Shown: piece by piece, positions 13,018-17,690 of the stretch
Numbering within the stretch: position 1 is the stretch's first letter
How the letters are laid out: each line of letters opens with the position of its first letter
NCBI GenBank assembly: GCA_044870185.1
Contig: JBIOYL010000464.1
Coordinates: forward strand, 1 to 17,690
DNA: 17,690 bases
Source of the DNA: JBIOYL01 sp044870185
Lineage (GTDB): Bacteria > Actinomycetota > CALGFH01
Direction of reading: 5' to 3'
The notes under the pieces: model-generated
What the model was told of the DNA's origin: nothing
The model's input: the letters and a program-made list of their open reading frames with translations, nothing else
The model's database searches: none
Program-made: the position numbers and the translations under genes

Positions 13018-13412
13018 CGGTGGCGGTCCTTGCCGACACCTCGGTCTGGGTCGAGTTCCTCCGCCACGGCCGGGCAGGCAGGTCGGCACGGCTCGACGAC
13101 CTGCTGATCCGCGGCGAGGTGGTGGTCTGCGGTCCGGTCGTCGCGGAGCTTGTCGCCGGCACGCCGGCCTCCCACCGGGCCGAGCTGGTCGCGTTGCTCA
13201 ACGCGCTGCCATGGGCGGACCTGCGGCGTCGGCAGTGGGCGCAGGTCGGGGAGCTCGCGGCACGGCTGCGTGACCACGGCATCACCACGGCGCTGACCGA
13301 CATCGAGATCGCGGTCGCCGCCGTCGCGGCCGACGCGGAGCTGTGGACCTGGGATGGTGATTTCACCCGCATCGCCGAGGTGCTCCACGCCCTCTCCCTG
13401 TTCCAGCCATGA
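13014..13412 (+). CDS. vapC: VapC-type PIN-domain ribonuclease toxin
   Basis: This 132-residue toxin should cut RNA with magnesium ions once freed from VapB; known relatives cleave tRNA or rRNA, and the target here cannot be told. The PIN acidic residues are in place: Asp8 in VLADTSVWVEFL, Glu45 in VVAELVAG, Asp96 in LTDIEIAVAA and Asp114/Asp116 in WTWDGDF. The length is normal. Translation starts at the GTG at 13014, overlapping the antitoxin stop codon by four bases, so synthesis is coupled to VapB. The gene ends 15 bases from the convergent phosphofructokinase gene. Nothing suggests that it is inactive. Confidence 0.93.
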   Translation: MTVAVLADTSVWVEFLRHGRAGRSARLDDLLIRGEVVVCGPVVAELVAGTPASHRAELVALLNALPWADLRRRQWAQVGELAARLRDHGITTALTDIEIAVAAVAADAELWTWDGDFTRIAEVLHALSLFQP

Positions 13413-13427
13413 GCGCCTCGACGGCGG

Positions 13428-14585
13428 TCAGTACAGGAACATCGGCTTGCCGGCGACCTGGCGGACGAGCGGGCGGTAGCGCTGCTCGTCGTACAGGGCG
13501 TCGACGTCGACCCGCTTGACCCCGCTCATCATGGTCGCGATCGGCACCGCCGTGTAGGCGCCGCGCCGCAGCGCCATCATGCTGCCGGCCTCGTCCTGGT
13601 CGATCAGGCCGAGCGCCATGTTGGCGAAGTTGACCGCCACCATGAGGTCGAGCGCGTCCGGCGCGCCCGAGCGCATCAGGTAGCCGATCCGCTGGTAGAT
13701 GATGTCCTGGCCGGTCAGCCGCTTGAGCAGGTCGCCGGTGGCCAGGCCGATGCCGCCGAGCTTGCGGTGCCCGTAGGCGTCGGCCTCGCCCCACTCCTCC
13801 ACCTCGCCCTCGATCATCCTGGCGCCCTCACTCACCGTCACCATGGCGTAGTTGGACGGGTTGGCCGCCTTGTCCTCCAGCAGGTAGTCGGCGAGCAGCT
13901 TGGGGTCGAAGGGCACCTCGGAGATGATCGCCCGGTCCACCCCGGCCAGGTAGGCCGACAGCAGCGAGGTCTCGCCGCAGTTACGACCGAACAGCTCGAT
14001 CACGGCGATGCGCTCGTGCGAGCCGGTCGAGGTGCGGAGCTGGTGGATGAAGTTGACGCTGCGGGTCACCGCGGTCGAGAAGCCGATGCAGTAGTCGGTG
14101 CCGAAGACGTCGTTGTCCATCGTCTTCGGGATGGCGAGGATGCGCACCCCCTCGCGGGAGAGCCGCTCGGCATAGGACAGGGTGTCGTCGCCGCCGATGG
14201 CGACGAGCCAGTCGATCCCGAGCCGGTCGATCACCTCCAGGACGTGGTCGGTGAAGTCGAACGGGCCGTCCGAGTGCTCCTGGCCCGTCTCCTTCAGGAA
14301 CTCCGGCACGTCCTTCGGCTTCACCCGACCCGGGTTGGTGCGGCTGGTGTGCAGGAAGGTGCCGCCGGTCCGGTCGATCGTGCGGACGTCGGTCTTGGTC
14401 AGCGGCTGCACGCAGCGGGGCTGCGCCTCGCCGAGCTCCAGGTTGTAGTCGAGCAGGCCGGACCAGCCGCGGCGCACGCCGATGACGTCGTAGCCGCGGT
14501 CGACCGCGCCGTACACGAGGGTCTTGATGCAGGGGTTGAGTCCGGGGACGTCGCCCCCGCCGGTGAGAACGCCGATCCGTGTCAT
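13428..14585 (-). CDS. pfp: 6-phosphofructokinase with pyrophosphate-type active site
   Basis: This 385-residue cytoplasmic enzyme phosphorylates fructose 6-phosphate. The N-terminal GVLTGGGDVPGLN and the central catalytic TMDND (Asp157) are typical of the PfkA superfamily, and the length fits group III actinobacterial forms. The donor-specificity positions are Asp134 in IGGDDTL and Lys154 in PKTMDND, equivalent to 104 and 124 in E. coli PfkA. Asp plus Lys there is the mark of pyrophosphate-dependent enzymes, whereas ATP-dependent ones have Gly at the first position. The reaction would then be reversible and serve gluconeogenesis as well. The ATG at 14583-14585 has GGGAGG 11 bases upstream and a -10 (TAGGCT) further on. 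The gene is convergent with vapC. The symbol follows from the predicted donor; if the enzyme used ATP, pfkA would apply. Confidence 0.9.
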   Translation of the reverse strand: MTRIGVLTGGGDVPGLNPCIKTLVYGAVDRGYDVIGVRRGWSGLLDYNLELGEAQPRCVQPLTKTDVRTIDRTGGTFLHTSRTNPGRVKPKDVPEFLKETGQEHSDGPFDFTDHVLEVIDRLGIDWLVAIGGDDTLSYAERLSREGVRILAIPKTMDNDVFGTDYCIGFSTAVTRSVNFIHQLRTSTGSHERIAVIELFGRNCGETSLLSAYLAGVDRAIISEVPFDPKLLADYLLEDKAANPSNYAMVTVSEGARMIEGEVEEWGEADAYGHRKLGGIGLATGDLLKRLTGQDIIYQRIGYLMRSGAPDALDLMVAVNFANMALGLIDQDEAGSMMALRRGAYTAVPIATMMSGVKRVDVDALYDEQRYRPLVRQVAGKPMFLY

Positions 14586-14607
14586 GTCTGGCTCTGCCTC
14601 CCCGGAA

Positions 14608-14633
14608 AGATGAGGATCATCTGGCGCAGCCTA
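14608..14633 (-). promoter_or_regulatory. pfk promoter -10 with an inverted repeat downstream
   Basis: On the minus strand TAGGCT (14628-14633) can serve as -10, giving a start near 14621. The perfect inverted repeat AGATGA-GGA-TCATCT (14608-14622) covers that start site and the early leader, a usual place for a repressor site. Evidence is by position and symmetry only. Confidence 0.45.
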
Positions 14634-14647
14634 CACGCACGCGCTGG

Positions 14648-15627
14648 TCATGGTGTATGGGCAGCGTGCCAGGCGTCCCAGACGTCCGGGGGGAGCCTGC
14701 CCCGGTCACCGACCGGGATGCCGTTGGCACGGGCCCAGGCGCGTACCTCCCGGGTGGACGGTGTGGGCGCGGCCGGGGCCGTGGCGAGCTCGGGCTCCTC
14801 GGCGCCGATGCGGTCGGCCACGGCGGTCTCGCCGGCGGCCCACGTGCGCGCGGCGGCGAGATAGCGGTAGGTCCACTCCTCGGCCAGGGAGCGGGTCTCG
14901 CAGAACACGATCGTGACGCTTGGCCAGCGCACCTGCAGCTCAGCGAGACCGTCGGCGATGCGGGCGGGGCGGACCCGGTCGGACTTGAACACGGCCGAGT
15001 AGCGATCCTCGACGACCACGGCGGCCCGCGGCAGCGCGGCCAGCTCGCCGAGCGCGTAACGCAAGGTGCCGCCGATGAGGCTGGAGACCGGTCGGGCAGG
15101 GACTTGCGTTCCACGACCGCGGCCAGCCGCCCGTCGACGGTCACGCCGTAGTCGCCGACGGGCAGCGCCCGCTTGACGGTACGGACCTGCCGGTTGATGA
15201 ACCGGTAGGGATACTGCTCGTGGGAGTCGACCACGATCTCCAGCTCGGCGAGACCGGCGGCGCGGGCGGTGGGGGTGCGCACGTTCGGCCGGGCCTGCTT
15301 GCGGGTGCGCGGCGACTGCCAGAACACCGCGTCGCGGCCGCGGGCGACGGTGAACACCAGCTGGGAACGGTTCTCCCTGGCACGGTCGAGGACCAGGTCG
15401 ATGGCCGCGCCCCGCCGGGTGCAGGAACGCAGGGCGACACGCTCGACGATCTCGGGCGCCTCGGGCCACTCGCCGGCTGGGACCGGGTAGCAGTACAACG
15501 CCTTGGTGCGCGGCCACGTGCCGGAGGTGCGGAACACCATCCCGCCGCCCAGGGGCAGGTGCAGCAGGTAGGGCAGCCGGGAGTCCGCGTCGGGGTTGTG
15601 GGCGATCACCAGCTCCGCACGGCCCAT
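14648..15627 (-). pseudogene. ERCC4-domain nuclease fused to an Lsr2-like DNA-binding domain, frameshifted
   Basis: Two frames together encode one protein of about 326 residues. Residues 1-125 are an uncharacterised N-terminal region. An ERCC4 (XPF-type) nuclease domain follows, with Asp134, GDY at 158-160 and the catalytic signature ERKSLPD at 173-179. Right after Asp179 the frame is lost: the bases read GACCGGTCTCC where GACCTGGTCTCC would continue as DLVSSLIGGTLRYALGEL in the second frame, so one T is missing between 15089 and 15090. The second frame completes the nuclease domain and, after a Pro-rich linker, ends with a motif like the Lsr2 C-terminal domain (REVRAWARANG, DRGRLP). The ATG at 15625-15627 is the likely start, with only a weak ribosome site. 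As read, the product would be truncated after the ERK motif; a sequencing error is possible. Confidence 0.8.
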
Positions 15628-15659
15628 CCCTCACCACCACCCGTCCTCGTTCCGACCTG

Positions 15660-15740
15660 CTAGTCCAGATCGGTGCAGGCGAGGAGGCGGTCGAGCACGG
15701 CCACGTCGCCATGCACTTCGACGTCGCCACGGCCCGCCGC
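15660..15740 (-). pseudogene. Possible C-terminal remnant of a maleylpyruvate isomerase/DinB-like gene
   Basis: On the minus strand a frame ending at the TAG at 15660-15662 encodes RGDVEVHGDVAVLDRLLACTDLD, which resembles the end of actinobacterial mycothiol-dependent maleylpyruvate isomerase family proteins (VxGDxxLLDRxL). The frame is closed by a stop about 40 codons upstream, and no other part of such a gene is seen. The rest of the 225-base space between the nuclease gene and the TetR gene shows no feature I can support. Resemblance over about 22 residues is weak evidence. Confidence 0.25.
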
Positions 15741-15852
15741 CGTCACAGTAGCAGGAGCAGGTCGGAGGCAGGACCACGCTCGGCGGCGTCAGCCTTGGCA
15801 TGGCCGCGGGTGGCCCCGTGCAGGTGGGTTCCTGGCAGTGAGGCTGCGGCGG

Positions 15853-16506
15853 TCAGGGCGGCAGCAGGGATTCCTGCAGGGTGCGGGCGAGCCAGGTCTG
15901 GTAGCGGTCAGGTGGCCAGCCGCGGTCGGTGACCAGGGCGGTCCACAGGGCTGGGTCGTTGAAGGTCCAGATGAGGTCGGTGGCGGTGTCGAGGTTCATG
16001 TTGTCGCGGAGGGGGCCGAGCGCGGCCAGGGATTCGGCGACGATGCGGGCGCCGGTGAGCCGTTGGTGTTTGAGGGTGGCGTACAGCTCGGCGATCTGGT
16101 CGTCGGCTGCGGCGGCATTGCGGAGCGCCTCGTACAGCGCGGCGACGCGCTGGGCCATGTGGCGGTTGTTGCGGGCGTGCAGCTCGAGCATGCGGCGCTG
16201 GTCGCGTTGCTGCAGGAGCTCTTGGAACCATGGCCGCTCGCGGACGGGGATGGGGGCGTCGTCGCCGGCGAGGTGCAGGTCGATGGCGTGCTTGAGCAGT
16301 GCTGGCTTGCCGCTGAAGGCGGCGTACACGGTTGGTCGGGCGACGCCGGCGTGGGTGGCGATCTGGTCGATGGAGGTGCGGGCGTAGCCGTGGGTGGCGA
16401 ACAGCTCGGCGGCGGCGATGGCGATGCGGGTGCGGGTGGCGGTGGCTTGTTGCTGGCGCAGGGGTGAGTGGTAGGGGCGTGGTGTGCCCTTGACAGCCTC
16501 ACTCAT
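15853..16506 (-). CDS. TetR-family transcriptional regulator
   Basis: This 217-residue DNA-binding regulator has the N-terminal TetR helix-turn-helix: the helix RIAIAAAELFATHGYARTSI followed by DQIATHAGVARPTVYAAFSGKPALL (about residues 26-72). The C-terminal ligand-binding part (about 75-217) is helical and divergent, as usual. I chose the ATG at 16504-16506, which has GGAG 9 bases upstream; ATG codons at 16521 and 16527 are in frame and would add 5 or 7 residues. It is divergent from the cupin gene with 57 bases between starts, and their promoters overlap, so it probably represses itself and the cupin gene. The inducer is unknown. Confidence 0.9.
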   Translation of the reverse strand: MSEAVKGTPRPYHSPLRQQQATATRTRIAIAAAELFATHGYARTSIDQIATHAGVARPTVYAAFSGKPALLKHAIDLHLAGDDAPIPVRERPWFQELLQQRDQRRMLELHARNNRHMAQRVAALYEALRNAAAADDQIAELYATLKHQRLTGARIVAESLAALGPLRDNMNLDTATDLIWTFNDPALWTALVTDRGWPPDRYQTWLARTLQESLLPP

Positions 16507-16530
16507 TCTGCCATACTCCATGTGCATCCG

Positions 16531-16548
16531 GTATCGTTATAGTATAGT
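16531..16548. promoter_or_regulatory. Overlapping divergent promoter core between tetR and cupin genes
   Basis: The only AT-rich patch in this part of the window holds two overlapping TATAGT hexamers for the plus strand (16538-16543 and 16543-16548) and TATACT/TATAAC on the minus strand over the same bases. Plus transcripts would start near 16550-16555 and carry the strong GGAGGCGGAGG site (16553-16563); minus transcripts near 16529 would carry the GGAG before 16506. TATA-G-TATA forms a small dyad. A TetR dimer here would block both directions. Confidence 0.55.
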
Positions 16549-16563
16549 CATTGGAGGCGGAGG

Positions 16564-17058
16564 ATGAGTAACGGCAGTCCAGCCTACGCGCTCGGCCCCG
16601 ACCAGGACGAGGCGCTGTGGTTCTTCGGCAACCTCGTCACGGTCAAGGCCGGCACCGACGACACCCGCGGCAGCTACACCCTGACCGAGTGGCGCAACCC
16701 GCCCGGGTTCGCCTCGCCGGTGCACGTCCACCACACCGAGGACGAGGCGATCTACATCCTCGACGGCCGGGCAGAGTTCCACTGCGGCGAGCAGGTCTTC
16801 GCGGCCGGCCCGGGGACGTTCGTGCTGCTGCCCAAGGGCGTGCCGCACTGGCTCCAGGTCACCACCGACGCCCCCTGCCGCAGCCTGGTGCTGACGACCC
16901 CGGCGCAGTTCGAGCGGTTCGTGGCCGAGGCCGGCGAGCCCGCACCGGCACGCGAACTGCCCCCACCAGGACCGCCAGACATGGCCCGCGCGGCACGAGC
17001 CGGTGAGCGCTTTCACATCGACACCCTCGGCCCCCCGCCGACGGCACCCACGCACTGA
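16564..17058 (+). CDS. Cupin-domain protein (quercetin dioxygenase-like fold)
   Basis: This 164-residue protein carries a single conserved beta-barrel cupin domain (about residues 35-110). Motif 1 is PVHVHHTEDEAIYILDGRAEF, with the His, His and Glu ligands for a metal ion. Motif 2 is GTFVLLPKGVPHWLQV, with the third His ligand. The C-terminal 50 residues are rich in Pro and Ala and look flexible. Members of this group include small dioxygenases, isomerases and sugar-binding proteins, so the reaction is open. GGAGGCGGAGG directly precedes the ATG at 16564. It is divergent from a TetR regulator that probably controls it, which suggests an inducible role with a small aromatic or other ligand, as inference. 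Confidence 0.88.
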   Translation: MSNGSPAYALGPDQDEALWFFGNLVTVKAGTDDTRGSYTLTEWRNPPGFASPVHVHHTEDEAIYILDGRAEFHCGEQVFAAGPGTFVLLPKGVPHWLQVTTDAPCRSLVLTTPAQFERFVAEAGEPAPARELPPPGPPDMARAARAGERFHIDTLGPPPTAPTH

Positions 17059-17116
17059 CGCCTGCAGCAAGGGCTGAGCTATTAGCTGCAAGGCCGATCC
17101 TGCGCGCGCTGCCGGC

Positions 17117-17133
17117 ACCGGCGTACTGCCGGT
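17117..17133. terminator. Terminator-like hairpin between cupin and acyl-CoA synthetase genes
   Basis: ACCGGC-GTACT-GCCGGT is a perfect 6-base stem with a 5-base loop in the 90-base space between two convergent genes. It could end both transcripts. There is no T-tract. Confidence 0.45.
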
Positions 17134-17148
17134 ATAACAGCGCCAAGC

Positions 17149-17690
17149 CTACGGCGGGCCGGTGGGGCTGGGCTGGACGGTCCGCTCGAGCTCGTCCAGG
17201 ATCACCGGGTCGTCGATCGTCGAGGGCACCTCGTAGCGCTGGTGGTCGACGATGCTGCGCATGGTCTTGCGCAGGATCTTGCCCGAGCGGGTCTTGGGCA
17301 GCCGGTCCACGATGGCCACATCCTTGAACGAGGCCACCGGCCCGATCTGCTCGCGGACGCTGCGCACCAGCTCGTCGCGCAGCTCGTCGGGCTTGCGCTC
17401 CGCCCCGGCCTTGAGGACCACGAAGCCGACCGGCACCTGCCCCTTGAGCTGGTCGGCCGCGCCGATGACCGCGCACTCGGCCACGTCGGGGTGGGTGGCG
17501 AGCACCTCCTCCATCGCGCCGGTCGACAGCCGGTGGCCGGCCACGTTGATGACGTCGTCGACCCGGCCCATGACATACAGGTAGCCGTCCTCGTCGAGGT
17601 AGCCGCCGTCGCCGGTCAGGTAGTAGCCCGGGTAGCGGGCGAAGTAGGCCTCGACGAAGCGGTCGTCGGCCTGCCACAGGGTCTGCAGGG
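17149..17690 (-). CDS. Acetyl/propionyl-CoA synthetase, C-terminal part (runs off the window)
   Basis: The visible 180 residues are the C-terminal end of an AMP-forming short-chain acyl-CoA synthetase; the 5' part lies beyond the right edge. In order they contain FARYPGYYLTGDGGYLDEDGYLYV, the hinge GRVDDVINVAGHRLST, an EEVLATHPDVAECAVIGAAD segment and the catalytic lysine loop PKTRSGKILRK. The combination of GHRLSTGAMEEVLA and LKGQVPVGFVVLKAG resembles PrpE/ACSS3-type propionyl-CoA synthetases at least as much as Acs, so propionate or acetate are both possible. The frame is open to the window edge in the frame of the first complete codon. Lysine acetylation commonly controls this loop in the family. 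It is convergent with the cupin gene. Confidence 0.92.
   Translation of the reverse strand, partial: LQTLWQADDRFVEAYFARYPGYYLTGDGGYLDEDGYLYVMGRVDDVINVAGHRLSTGAMEEVLATHPDVAECAVIGAADQLKGQVPVGFVVLKAGAERKPDELRDELVRSVREQIGPVASFKDVAIVDRLPKTRSGKILRKTMRSIVDHQRYEVPSTIDDPVILDELERTVQPSPTGPP

Overview
The window is GC-rich (roughly 70% or more by eye). Several genes use GTG starts or appear leaderless, and it carries Lsr2-like, ABATE/CGNR, VapBC and group III phosphofructokinase families. This points to a bacterium of the phylum Actinomycetota; nothing visible fixes the genus. It looks like chromosome made of short, frequently reversing housekeeping operons with one inserted transposon and several decaying fragments. 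No rRNA, tRNA, CRISPR array or prophage was recognised.

Layout. 1-1371: an acetate-uptake-type transporter (satP family, minus) with a readable promoter, the 3' remnant of a beta-lactamase-like serine hydrolase, and a two-helix membrane protein. 1503-3092: a short-chain dehydrogenase convergent with a HAD phosphatase across a strong hairpin. 3304-6399: a gluconokinase-like FGGY kinase, a small acidic protein and a FabF-type ketoacyl synthase. 6400-8109: an apparently intact IS200/IS605 element with divergent tnpA and tnpB; its right end abuts, and probably supplies the stop codon of, a SnoaL-like gene. 8106-9449: the SnoaL-like gene, a 50-residue ORF with a strong ribosome site, and an ABATE/CGNR regulator. 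9450-10942: repeat-rich spacer, then histidine phosphatase and rpiA, whose stop and start codons abut. 11161-13412: an AlkK/FadD-type acyl-CoA ligase and a vapBC toxin-antitoxin pair. 13428-15627: a phosphofructokinase with pyrophosphate-type residues, and an ERCC4 nuclease fused to an Lsr2-like domain and broken by one missing base. 15660-17690: a short gene remnant, a TetR regulator divergent from a cupin, and the C-terminal part of an acetyl/propionyl-CoA synthetase that runs off the window.

Taken together, the metabolic genes suggest acetate/propionate use (transporter, short-chain acyl-CoA synthetase), fatty-acid activation and synthesis, and sugar-phosphate handling (gluconokinase-like kinase, RpiA, phosphofructokinase). 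They lie in separate transcription units, so a joint pathway is inference. The items most worth following are the TnpA/TnpB element with its embedded guide RNA, the frameshifted ERCC4-Lsr2 nuclease, the pyrophosphate signature of the phosphofructokinase, and several promoters overlapped by perfect inverted repeats.
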